The translations under genes and the position numbers were made by a program. From positions 124,001 to 188,000 of the forward strand of contig NZ_JBBEYB010000003.1 in NCBI RefSeq assembly GCF_037482285.1: a stretch of DNA of 64,000 bases, written 5' to 3'. The notes under the pieces were generated by a model. It had not been told where the DNA came from, did not search any database, and saw nothing but the letters and a program-made list of their open reading frames with translations. Below are positions 16,910 through 29,324 of the stretch, piece after piece. Origin of the DNA: Aquabacterium sp029268225. Lineage in GTDB: Bacteria > Pseudomonadota > Gammaproteobacteria > Burkholderiales > Burkholderiaceae_C. Each line of letters begins with the position of its first letter. Within the stretch, counting starts at the first letter, position 1.

Positions 16910-17278
16910 ATGGCACAGATTCTTGTCGTTGATGACTCGAGCACTGTTCGTAATGAAGTCGGAGACTTTCTGAAAAAAAACGGATTTGATGTGGCTTATG
17001 GTGTTGACGGTCGTGATGGACTGACAAAGTTGAAGGCTGATCCCACCATCAAGTTGATCGTTTGTGACGTCAACATGCCGAACATGGATGGCTTGACGAT
17101 GGCAGAGAAAGTGCGTGCTGAGCTTGGTAATAGTGCTGTCAACATCGTCATGCTGACCACTGAAAACTCTCCCACCATGAAAGAGCGTGGCAAGGCTGCC
17201 GGGATCAAAGGTTGGATCGTGAAGCCCTTCAACGGTAACGCTGTTTTAGCATCCTTCAAGAAACTGGTCGGCGTATAA
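16910..17278 (+). CDS. CheY-like single-domain response regulator
   Basis: A 122-residue receiver with all key residues: Asp8 and Asp9 (VVDDSS), phospho-Asp53 (VCDVNMPNMDG), Thr83/84 (MLTTEN) and Lys105 (VKPFNG). No output domain, so it signals by binding a partner, as CheY does at the flagellar switch; other targets are possible. It is the last gene of the operon and the only intact receiver in it, making it the natural target of the CheA-like kinase and of the CheX-like proteins. GGATTAAAGC precedes the ATG as a weak ribosome-binding site. Confidence 0.92.
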   Translation: MAQILVVDDSSTVRNEVGDFLKKNGFDVAYGVDGRDGLTKLKADPTIKLIVCDVNMPNMDGLTMAEKVRAELGNSAVNIVMLTTENSPTMKERGKAAGIKGWIVKPFNGNAVLASFKKLVGV

Positions 17279-17370
17279 GTTTTGCCGCGTTTCAAGTTTG
17301 AGTACGCTGCGTCCGTTAAAAAAGCGACAACGAAATTCAGCCTGGGTGTGTGATGCCGTCCGCACCGACG

Positions 17371-17414
17371 AGCCACCATGGAGGTTTTGTACTTCCTGGG
17401 TGGCTTTCATATTT
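17371..17414 (+). terminator. Hairpin and T-rich stretch after the signalling operon
   Basis: AGCCACC (17371-17377) pairs with GGTGGCT (17399-17405). An inner stem GGAGG/CTTCC is separated from it by a two-base mismatch, with a 7-nt loop. TTCATATTTTT follows. It lies 93 bp after cheY and could terminate that operon. Being close to the transposase remnant, it could also be part of an insertion-sequence end. Confidence 0.4.
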
Positions 17415-17945
17415 TTACCTGATTAAAAGCGTGCCTCTCCTTGTGAGCTGGTCGTTTTTTTCCTTGATGGGCTCGGCTCGCATGACATCGACGACGAGTC
17501 GGGCAACCAGCCCAAGCAGATCGAAGCGGTGGGTGATCCTGTGGGCAAAGCCGGCAAGGTAGTGCCTGCCGTATTTGCGGAACTTCAGGGTGTGGGAGCC
17601 TCCGGACCGCGTGGTCTTGAGGTTGCCGAGCACGGCGTTGACCCATTTGAAGCTTGGCATGCCATATGGCTTGAGTCCGCCCACCACCATGGGCAGGTGA
17701 GTGCGCACTGCATCGGTGACCGCCAGGAAGCAGACCCAACAAACGGTTGGCACGATGGTGCTTGGTACCAAGTTGGCCTTGGCCCACTTGCTTATCATGT
17801 TCGCCTAGCCGAGACCGATCTTCCGACCTCTACGTCCAGCACCGAGGTAGGCGCCGTCGGGTTGAACGGTGCCGTCGAGCTGATGGATGGCATCTTGTGA
17901 GGCCATTGCCCGATTGATCTGGTGAGCCTCGCTGAAGGAGGTTTC
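17415..17945 (-). pseudogene. IS1595/ISXO2-type transposase remnant
   Basis: The frame on the minus strand from about 17945 reads INRAMASQDA, then GTVQPDGAYLG, then GRRGRKIGLG. An in-frame TAG at 17805-17807 interrupts it. After the stop it continues as KANLVPS, KPYGMPSFKWVNAVLGNLKT and KYGRHYLAGFAHRITHRFDL, to about 17415. This is the order of an ISXO2-like (DDE) transposase, with the catalytic Asp region next to AYLG. The N-terminal zinc ribbon and helix-turn-helix are missing. Gene loss on the ureC side suggests an old insertion. Between 17279 and 17414 only the hairpin described separately was seen. Confidence 0.72.
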
Positions 17946-17988
17946 TAGTCGTGAATTGTCAGGCGCAAGCCATGAACGTTGGCTATTT

Positions 17989-19716
<1,728 letters not shown>

Positions 19717-19768
19717 CTTGGCGTGTCCTTCTTGAAATTCCGGTGATGCGGGAGGGGCAGGCTGGGCG

Positions 19769-20089
19769 TCAGAGCGGGCCCTGGGTCAGGCCACGGAAGC
19801 CATAGACCACGCGTGCACCGGCGTAGTCCACCAACTCGACCGTGCGTTGCTGGCCGGGCTCGAAGCGTACGGCGGTACCCGAGGCGATGTTCAGGCGCAT
19901 GCCCTGAGCCGCAGCGCGGTCAAAGCGCAGCGCGCCGTTGGTTTCGGCGAAGTGGTAGTGCGAGCCGACCTGGATGGGGCGGTCGCCTGCGTTTTCCACC
20001 ACCAGCGTCAGAGTGCGGCGGCCGGGGTTGATGGGCAGGTCGGGACCGTCGATCAGCAACTCGCCTGGCGTGACGCGGTCCGACATCAT
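19769..20089 (-). CDS. ureB: Urease beta subunit
   Basis: A 106-residue structural subunit. It contains PGELLIDGPDLPINPGRRTL near the N-terminus, VGSHYHFAETNGALRFDR, and AGARVVYGFRGL at the end, all family hallmarks. Separate alpha, beta and gamma genes are the usual bacterial arrangement. Two consecutive ATG codons (20089, 20086) open the gene. The first overlaps the stop of the small upstream gene, so translation is coupled. A 52-bp gap precedes ureC. Confidence 0.97.
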   Translation of the reverse strand: MMSDRVTPGELLIDGPDLPINPGRRTLTLVVENAGDRPIQVGSHYHFAETNGALRFDRAAAQGMRLNIASGTAVRFEPGQQRTVELVDYAGARVVYGFRGLTQGPL

Positions 20090-20262
20090 TTGCGGCCCTT
20101 GAACCAGATCACGCCGGCCACCAGGGCGGCCACGGCGATGAAGCCCAGCACGTCGGTGCTGTGCCAGTGGGAGATGCCGGGCAGGCCGTGGCCTTCGTGG
20201 GCGTGAGCAGCGCCCGTGCTCAGCAGGGCGGCCAGGGTGGTGATCAGGGTGTTGTGCTTCAT
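20086..20262 (-). CDS. Small secreted/membrane protein between ureA and ureB
   Basis: A 58-residue protein with an N-terminal signal-like segment (KHNTLITTLAALLSTGAAHA). A short histidine-bearing stretch (HEGHGLPGISHWHS) and one C-terminal transmembrane helix (VLGFIAVAALVAGVIWFKGRK) follow. The His/Glu cluster would face the periplasm and could bind nickel or another metal, but this is inference. An upstream start at 20289 would overlap ureA by 8 bp; 20262 is preferred because the signal peptide then begins properly. It overlaps the ureB start by 4 bp. No family name is recognised. Confidence 0.7.
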   Translation of the reverse strand: MKHNTLITTLAALLSTGAAHAHEGHGLPGISHWHSTDVLGFIAVAALVAGVIWFKGRK

Positions 20263-20281
20263 GTTGGTGCCTGGAATGGGG

Positions 20282-20584
20282 TCATGCAATAGGTTGGTGC
20301 ACGGTCACCAATTTGGTGCCGTCCGGAAAGGTGGCTTCGATCTGGATGTCGGGGATCATGTCGGCTACGCCGTCCATGACATCGTCGCGGCTCAACACGG
20401 TCTTGCCCTCGCTCATGAGGGCGGCGACGCTCTTGCCGTCGCGGGCGCCTTCCATGATGGCCGCCGAGATCAGGGCCACGGCTTCGGGGTAGTTCAGCTT
20501 GAGGCCGCGGGCCTTGCGCCGCTCGGCCAGCAGGGCGGCGGTGAAGATCAGCAGCTTGTCTTTTTCGCGTGGCGTCAGTTCCAT
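20282..20584 (-). CDS. ureA: Urease gamma subunit
   Basis: A 100-residue structural subunit with the family opening MELTPREKDKLLIFTAALLA, ARGLKLNYPEAVALIS, and the C-terminal FPDGTKLVTVHQPI. It is the first gene of the ureABC segment. In many relatives ureD lies directly upstream; here the upstream DNA is a ~96-bp intergenic region shared with the divergent transporter-kinase gene, and no ureD is found. The operon promoter should lie in that interval, but no clear boxes were identified. Confidence 0.97.
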   Translation of the reverse strand: MELTPREKDKLLIFTAALLAERRKARGLKLNYPEAVALISAAIMEGARDGKSVAALMSEGKTVLSRDDVMDGVADMIPDIQIEATFPDGTKLVTVHQPIA

Positions 20585-20680
20585 GGTGTCGTGTCAGGGC
20601 CAAGGCTCAAGGCCAGTCAAAGGGGCCGCGTACCGGCGGCATCGAAATTGCGGTGTCAGGGTACGGATTGAACCCACATC

Positions 20681-24301
<3,621 letters not shown>

Positions 24302-24306
24302 ACCCG

Positions 24307-25281
24307 ATGAACGATCACCCCATGTTCGACCGACTTGACCGCAGCCGCACCGACGTCGTGCTCATCGTGGACGATGTGCCGGACAACCTGTCCCTGTTGC
24401 ACGATGCCCTCGACGACGGGGGCTATACCGTGCTGGTCGCCACTCACGGCGAGGCGGCCCTGCAGCGTGCCAGCCAGGCGGTCCCCGACATCATCTTGCT
24501 GGACGCCGTCATGCCTGGCATGGACGGCTTCGAGGTGGCGCGGCGCCTCAAGGCGCAGCCCGACACCAGCCATATCCCCATTGTCTTCATGACAGGCTTG
24601 GCCGAAACCGAGCACGTCGTGGCGGCGTTTCAGGTCGGCGGCGTGGATTACGTGGTCAAGCCCATCCGCCCGCGCGAGGTGCTGGCTCGCATCGAGACAC
24701 ACATGCAGGCGGCGCGGCAGTCGCGCCAGGCCCGCAATGCGCTCGACGCTTTCGGCCACGCCTCGCTCACCGTGCACTTGCGCGAAGGCAAGGTGCTGTG
24801 GCAAACCCCTTTGGCGCGCAAGCTGTTGCAGCGCTACTTTGACACCCCTGAGGCGGTGGCCCCGCCTGAGTTGCTGGACTGGTTGCGGCTGGCGGTGTCG
24901 CGCCAGCAGGATCAGACCGGGCAGGGCGATGCGCCTGCCCAAGCGCCCAGTTGGACGGTGAACCAGGGGCACAGCTGTTTGCGCTTCACCCTGCACCAAC
25001 CCACGGGTGACGACGAATGGTTGCTGGTCATGCAGGAAAGCTCGGATCAGGCCGCCATGGAGGCCCTGAGTCAGACGTTCAAGCTCACCGCCCGTGAGGG
25101 TGAGGTGCTGTACTGGGTCGTCAAGGGCAAGACCAACCGCGACATTGGCGACATCCTGGGCAGCAGCCCGGCCACCGTCAAAAAGCAGCTGGAGAGCGTG
25201 TTCGCCAAGATGGGGGTTGAGACCCGCACAGCGGCGGCGGGACTGGCCTTGAGCCGGGTGGCGCAGCTCAAGGCGCGTTGA
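24307..25281 (+). CDS. LuxR-family DNA-binding response regulator
   Basis: A 324-residue protein. An N-terminal receiver carries Asp22/Asp23 (IVDDVPDN), phospho-Asp66 (LLDAVMPGMDG), Thr (FMTG) and Lys (VVKPI). A ~110-residue middle region of unknown function follows. A C-terminal LuxR helix-turn-helix (TAREGEVLYWVVKGKTNRDI, then SSPATVKKQLESVFAKMGV) ends the protein. The ATG at 24307 lies just past the stop of the transporter-kinase gene; a TTG at 24298 that overlaps that stop is an alternative start. The two should form one two-component system, with likely targets the divergent ureABC operon and the downstream urt operon (inference from position). Its 3' end overlaps the convergent gene by 14 bp. 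Confidence 0.9.
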   Translation: MNDHPMFDRLDRSRTDVVLIVDDVPDNLSLLHDALDDGGYTVLVATHGEAALQRASQAVPDIILLDAVMPGMDGFEVARRLKAQPDTSHIPIVFMTGLAETEHVVAAFQVGGVDYVVKPIRPREVLARIETHMQAARQSRQARNALDAFGHASLTVHLREGKVLWQTPLARKLLQRYFDTPEAVAPPELLDWLRLAVSRQQDQTGQGDAPAQAPSWTVNQGHSCLRFTLHQPTGDDEWLLVMQESSDQAAMEALSQTFKLTAREGEVLYWVVKGKTNRDIGDILGSSPATVKKQLESVFAKMGVETRTAAAGLALSRVAQLKAR

Positions 25282-26014
25282 TTGCTCGAAGATCCTTGAG
25301 CAAGGCCCGCTGCAGTCGGGTTGAGCAGGCCGCCAAGGTGGCTTGATGCACTGAGGGCAGGGCGGCCCAACGGGCATCGAACTCCTGGCAGCAGCGCACG
25401 AAGCTCTCGCGTTGCCCCGCCAGCACAATGTCATTGCCCCCCTCGTCCGACTCAAACGACAGCGTGGTGCCGTCGAACACCCGCCCCACGCGCTTCATGA
25501 TGTCGCGTGTTTGTTCCGTGTCGGCCTGCACATTGGCCACCATCACCCCCTGGGGAGCCAAAGCGGCCTTCACGCGTCGGTAAAAGCCGGGTGAACACAG
25601 TGCATCCGGGATGCCCTCGCCGGTGAAGCCGTCGACGAGGATGACGTCGAATTGATGTGTGGGCTTGGCCAGAAATGCTGCCCCATCGGCACACACGATG
25701 CGTGAGCGCTCGTCATCCGGCGGGATGCAGAAGTCCTGCCGCAACTCAATGACGTTGGCGTTGATTTCCACCGTGGTCAGGTCGGTCTCAGGCAAGTGCT
25801 TGTGGATGTACTTGTGCAGCGCACCGCCGCCCAGTCCGATCATCAAAACCGACCGTGGCGCGGGGTTCAACACGAGAAAACCCATCATCGCGCGGGTGTA
25901 GTCCAGCACCAACTCATCGGGGTCTGACAGGCTCATGCAGCTCTGAATCAGGGACGACTCGAAACTCAGGGAAAGGGTCTGGCTGTTCTGGTGTAGCCGC
26001 GCTTGCTCGCTCAT
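25268..26014 (-). CDS. Spermidine synthase-like (PABS fold) methyltransferase-type protein
   Basis: A 248-residue protein with the Rossmann-like polyamine-synthase core: SVLMIGLGGGALHKYI (glycine loop), LTTVEINANVIELR (acidic residue closing the cofactor site), IVCADGAAFL, and the catalytic-region DVILVDGFTGEGIP. The N-terminal tetramer strand of true spermidine synthases is short. The family includes many SpeE-like proteins of unknown substrate, so spermidine synthesis is not asserted. The ATG at 26014 (MSEQARLHQ) is preferred over one 8 codons upstream. The 3' end overlaps the convergent regulator gene by 14 bp. Confidence 0.75.
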   Translation of the reverse strand: MSEQARLHQNSQTLSLSFESSLIQSCMSLSDPDELVLDYTRAMMGFLVLNPAPRSVLMIGLGGGALHKYIHKHLPETDLTTVEINANVIELRQDFCIPPDDERSRIVCADGAAFLAKPTHQFDVILVDGFTGEGIPDALCSPGFYRRVKAALAPQGVMVANVQADTEQTRDIMKRVGRVFDGTTLSFESDEGGNDIVLAGQRESFVRCCQEFDARWAALPSVHQATLAACSTRLQRALLKDLRAINAP

Positions 26015-26072
26015 GGCGACAGTGTCGCATGGGGGCATTTGACGTCACAACAGAGCCCTCAAAAGCCGCCCA

Positions 26073-26110
26073 TACGCCACTCGTACGCCACTCGTACGCC
26101 ACATGGCGTA
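26073..26110. promoter_or_regulatory. Tandem 11-bp repeats ending in a palindrome upstream of urtA
   Basis: TACGCCACTCG occurs twice head to tail (26073-26083, 26084-26094). It is followed by TACGCCACATGGCGTA (26095-26110), whose TACGCC/GGCGTA arms form a perfect inverted repeat around ACAT. The 11-bp period places the half-sites on the same DNA face. The block is 78 bp upstream of the urtA ATG and is a likely binding site for an activator or repressor, possibly the LuxR-type regulator upstream. Confidence 0.55.
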
Positions 26111-26187
26111 TTCCTCGGTGCGACCTCGGTGGGCACACTGAATTCACTCTGATTCGTTCAACCCACCGTCTCCAAGGAGCGCTTCCC

Positions 26188-27465
26188 ATGAACATCTCTC
26201 GTCGCAGTGCCACCGCCTCCCTGACCGCCGTCGCCCTGGGTGTGGCCGGCCTGGCTTTCAGCTCCATGGCCCAGGCCGCCGACACCATCAAGGTCGGCGT
26301 GCTGCACTCGCTGTCGGGCACCATGGCCATCTCCGAAACCGTGCTGAAGGACACCGTCCTGATGGCCATCGACGAGATCAACGCCAAGGGCGGCCTGCTG
26401 GGCAAGAAGCTCGAACCCGTGGTGGTGGACCCCGCTTCCAACTGGCCCCTGTTTGCTGAAAAGGCCAAGCAGCTGCTGACCCAAGACAAGGTCGCCGTGA
26501 CCTTTGGCTGCTGGACCTCGGTGTCGCGCAAGTCGGTGCTGCCTGTTTACAAGGAAAACAACGGCCTGCTGTTCTACCCAGTGCAGTACGAGGGTGAAGA
26601 GCTGGAGAAGAACGTGTTCTACACCGGCGCTGCGCCCAACCAGCAGGCCATTCCCGCTGTGGAATACCTGATGAGCAAGGACGGCGGCTCGGCCAAGCGC
26701 TTCGTGCTGTTGGGCACCGACTACGTGTACCCCCGCACCACGAACAAGATCCTGCGCGCCTTCCTGAAGTCCAAGGGCGTCGCCGATGCCGACATCATGG
26801 AGGAGTACACCCCCTTCGGTCATGCCGACTACCAGACCATCATCGCCAAGATCAAGAAATTCTCGTCTGAAGGCAAGAAGACGGCCGTGGTCTCCACCAT
26901 CAACGGTGACTCCAACGTGCCTTTCTACAAGGAACTGGGTAACCAAGGCCTGAAAGCCAAGGATGTGCCAGTGGTCGCCTTCTCGGTGGGTGAAGAAGAG
27001 CTGCGCGGCGTGGACACCAAGCCCCTGGTCGGCCACCTGGCTGCCTGGAACTACTTCATGTCGATCAAGAACCCGACCAATGCAGACTTCATCAAGAAGT
27101 GGTCGGCTTACGCCAAGGCCAAGAACATCGCTGGTCATAAAGACAAGCCCCTGACCAATGACCCGATGGAAGCCACCTACATCGGCATCAACATGTGGGC
27201 TCAGGCTGTGAAGAAGGCCGGCACCACCGATGTGAACAAGGTCATCAAGGCCATGGCTGGTCAGACCTTCCCGGCGCCGGGTGGCTTCATGTCCAAGATG
27301 GACGAGAAGAACCACCACCTGCACAAGCCCGTGTTCATCGGCGAAGTGAAGGCCGACGGCCAATTCAAGGTGGTCTGGAAGACCCCGAGCCCGGTCAAGG
27401 CTCAACCTTGGAGCCCCTACATCCCGGGCAACGACAAGAAGAAGGACGAGCCGGAAGCCAAGTAA
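26188..27465 (+). CDS. urtA: Urea ABC transporter substrate-binding protein
   Basis: A 425-residue periplasmic binding protein of the branched-chain-amino-acid/amide family. A signal peptide ends at SSMAQA-A (cleavage near residue 31). The mature protein opens DTIKVGVLHSLSGTMAISE, then has VTFGCWTSVSRKSVLPV, FYPVQYEGEE and TGAAPNQQAIPAVEYL, typical of UrtA. AAGGAG at 26173-26178 supports the ATG at 26188 rather than the long upstream open frame. A strong terminator follows, so urtA is likely made in excess over the membrane and ATPase genes. Repeats upstream are listed separately. Confidence 0.96.
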   Translation: MNISRRSATASLTAVALGVAGLAFSSMAQAADTIKVGVLHSLSGTMAISETVLKDTVLMAIDEINAKGGLLGKKLEPVVVDPASNWPLFAEKAKQLLTQDKVAVTFGCWTSVSRKSVLPVYKENNGLLFYPVQYEGEELEKNVFYTGAAPNQQAIPAVEYLMSKDGGSAKRFVLLGTDYVYPRTTNKILRAFLKSKGVADADIMEEYTPFGHADYQTIIAKIKKFSSEGKKTAVVSTINGDSNVPFYKELGNQGLKAKDVPVVAFSVGEEELRGVDTKPLVGHLAAWNYFMSIKNPTNADFIKKWSAYAKAKNIAGHKDKPLTNDPMEATYIGINMWAQAVKKAGTTDVNKVIKAMAGQTFPAPGGFMSKMDEKNHHLHKPVFIGEVKADGQFKVVWKTPSPVKAQPWSPYIPGNDKKKDEPEAK

Positions 27466-27529
27466 GCACCGGCTTGATCCACGGGCGCCCGCCCTCGTCA
27501 TGGCGGGCTGATTTTGGAGCAGAGCGGTT

Positions 27530-27564
27530 GGCCCCGTTCGGGTAGCCCGACGGGGCCATTTTTT
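27530..27564 (+). terminator. Rho-independent terminator/attenuator between urtA and urtB
   Basis: GGCCCCG-T-TCGGG (27530-27542) pairs with CCCGA-CGGGGCC (27546-27557), with one bulged T, and ATTTTTT follows. It lies within the 127-bp urtA-urtB gap. Partial read-through would set the binding-protein to permease ratio. Confidence 0.8.
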
Positions 27565-27592
27565 CACCGCACACACACGAAAAGAGCAGGAC

Positions 27593-29197
27593 ATGCCTGT
27601 GAACACAAGATCCTGGCTGACAACCTTGGGCCTGGCGTTGAGCCTGAGCCTGGGCGCCTGGGCACCCGCCTCTCACGCCCTGACCCCGCAAGACGCTCAC
27701 GCGCTGGCCGCGGGCGACAACGATGCGCGCATCGACACGCTCAAGAAGCTGGCCGCCACGAACGATCCGGCGCTGACGCCCTTCCTCAAAGCGATGCTGG
27801 ACGACGCGGTCAAGGTGACCGCCGACCGCGCTTACATCATTCAGGACGATGGGCAGGCGGTGGATGCCGTCACCGGCCAGGCTGCGACCTTGCCCGATGA
27901 CGCAGAGGACGTGGTCAACAACAACCGCATGAGCAGCGAGATCGAAGCCGTGCTGGCTGCTGCCAACCTGGCGTCCCCTGACCGCGACCTGCGCGCAGAA
28001 GCCATCGAGGCACTGGCCAATGCTGCCGACGAGTCTCGGCTGCCCCTCATCGACCAGGCCCTGGCCGCTGAAACCGACAAGGCGCTGCGCAAACAACTCC
28101 AGATGGCCCGTACCAGGGCCTTGCTGACCGCCAGCACCCCGGCACGTCGCATGGAAGCCGCCGAAGCCTTGGCTGCCGACGCCAGCCCCGAGTCCCGCGG
28201 CCTGCTCATGGAGCGGATCAACAGCGGCGAAGAAGCCGACCCTCAAGTGCAAGCGGCGCTACAGGCTGCGCTGAGCCAGGTCACCAGCAAGCTGGAGTGG
28301 GGGGAGCACGCCGGCGTGGTCTTCACCGGCATCAGCCTGGGCTCCATTCTCCTGCTGGCCGCGTTGGGCTTGGCCATCACCTACGGCCTGATGGGCGTGA
28401 TCAACATGGCCCACGGCGAGCTGATGATGATCGGCGCCTACGCCACCTTCGTCGTCCAGAACCTGTTTCGCCAGTACCTGCCTGAGCTGTTCGACTGGTA
28501 TCTCTTGCTGGCCGTACCCGCGTCCTTCCTGGCCGCCGCCCTGATGGGTGCCATCCTGGAGCGCAGCGTGTTCCGCTTCCTTTACGGCCGCCCGCTGGAG
28601 ACCCTGCTGGCCTCCTGGGGCATCAGCCTGGTCTTGATGCAGTTGGTGCGCACCGTGTTCGGCGCCCAGAACGTGCAGGTCGAGAACCCCAACTGGATGT
28701 CCGGCGGCTTCGACGTGCTCAGCAACCTGACCTTGCCCTACAACCGGCTGGCCATCATCGTGTTCGCCGCGTTGGTGCTGGTGGGCATGACCCTGCTGAT
28801 CGCCAAGACGCGCATGGGCCTGTTCGTGCGCAGCGTTACCCAGAACCGTCCGATGGCTTCGTGCATGGGGGTGAACACCGCACGGGTGGACACCCTGGCG
28901 TTCTCGCTGGGCGCCGGCATCGCGGGCCTGGCCGGTTGTGCGCTCTCGCAGATCGGCAACGTGGGGCCGGACCTGGGCCAGAGCTACATCGTTGACTCCT
29001 TCATGGTCGTGGTGCTGGGTGGGGTGGGGCAGATTGCCGGCACCGTGTACGCCGCGCTCGGCCTGGGCATGGTCAACAAGTTCCTCGAAGGCTGGACGGG
29101 TGCTGTGCTCGCCAAGATCCTGGTGCTGGTCATCGTGGTGATCTTCATCCAGAAGCGCCCCCAAGGCCTGTTCGCCATCAAGGGCAGAGAGGCATGA
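27593..29197 (+). CDS. urtB: Urea ABC transporter permease UrtB
   Basis: A 534-residue inner-membrane permease. A signal-like segment (to about residue 29, ending PASHA) is followed by a periplasmic helical-repeat extension of ~200 residues, characteristic of UrtB and absent from LivH. From about residue 240 come the permease helices, including TYGLMGVINMAHGELMMIGA and the LGGVGQIAGTVYAALGLG loop that contacts the ATPases. The stop is 127 bp before urtC, an interval that holds a GC-rich repeat. AAGAGCAGGA precedes the ATG. Confidence 0.96.
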   Translation: MPVNTRSWLTTLGLALSLSLGAWAPASHALTPQDAHALAAGDNDARIDTLKKLAATNDPALTPFLKAMLDDAVKVTADRAYIIQDDGQAVDAVTGQAATLPDDAEDVVNNNRMSSEIEAVLAAANLASPDRDLRAEAIEALANAADESRLPLIDQALAAETDKALRKQLQMARTRALLTASTPARRMEAAEALAADASPESRGLLMERINSGEEADPQVQAALQAALSQVTSKLEWGEHAGVVFTGISLGSILLLAALGLAITYGLMGVINMAHGELMMIGAYATFVVQNLFRQYLPELFDWYLLLAVPASFLAAALMGAILERSVFRFLYGRPLETLLASWGISLVLMQLVRTVFGAQNVQVENPNWMSGGFDVLSNLTLPYNRLAIIVFAALVLVGMTLLIAKTRMGLFVRSVTQNRPMASCMGVNTARVDTLAFSLGAGIAGLAGCALSQIGNVGPDLGQSYIVDSFMVVVLGGVGQIAGTVYAALGLGMVNKFLEGWTGAVLAKILVLVIVVIFIQKRPQGLFAIKGREA

Positions 29198-29204
29198 CCC
29201 ACCC

Positions 29205-29275
29205 CCTACACGCTTCGCGTGCCCCCTCAAGGGGGCGCTGCCGACGGCCCGGCGAAGCCGGTTCCGTGGCAGCCA
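29205..29275. repeat. GC-rich intergenic repeat element in the urt operon
   Basis: The urtB-urtC gap contains ACGCTTCGCGT, CCCCCTCAAGGGGG (29222-29235) and CCGGCGAAGCCGG (29249-29261), each a small hairpin. I recognise this string of palindromes as a dispersed intergenic repeat of the Comamonadaceae type. No second intact copy was found in this window. It may affect transcript stability within the operon. Confidence 0.5.
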
Positions 29276-29324
29276 GCTTGGCCCGAGTCCATGCGCGCGA
29301 AAGTTTGTTCACGACGTACGAACG

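Larger units (their letters stand above)
11640..17985. mobile_element. Putative acquired signalling island splitting the urease operon
   Basis: Between ureE and ureC, normally adjacent, about 6.3 kb of DNA is interposed. It is visibly richer in A/T and in GAT, GAA, ATT and AAT codons than the flanks. It contains a chemoreceptor 3' remnant next to ureE, a complete five-gene signalling operon on the opposite strand to the ure genes, and a broken IS1595-type transposase next to ureC. Exact ends, target duplications and terminal inverted repeats could not be identified, so the boundaries are the limits of the flanking ure genes. Insertion is inferred from gene order, composition and the transposase remnant. 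Confidence 0.5.

Noticed and set aside
17407..17787. Open frame with Arg/Pro/His-rich translation in the transposase region
   Set aside because: It is in another frame of the same strand; the frame from 17798 to 17415 carries the transposase motifs, so this one is a shadow.
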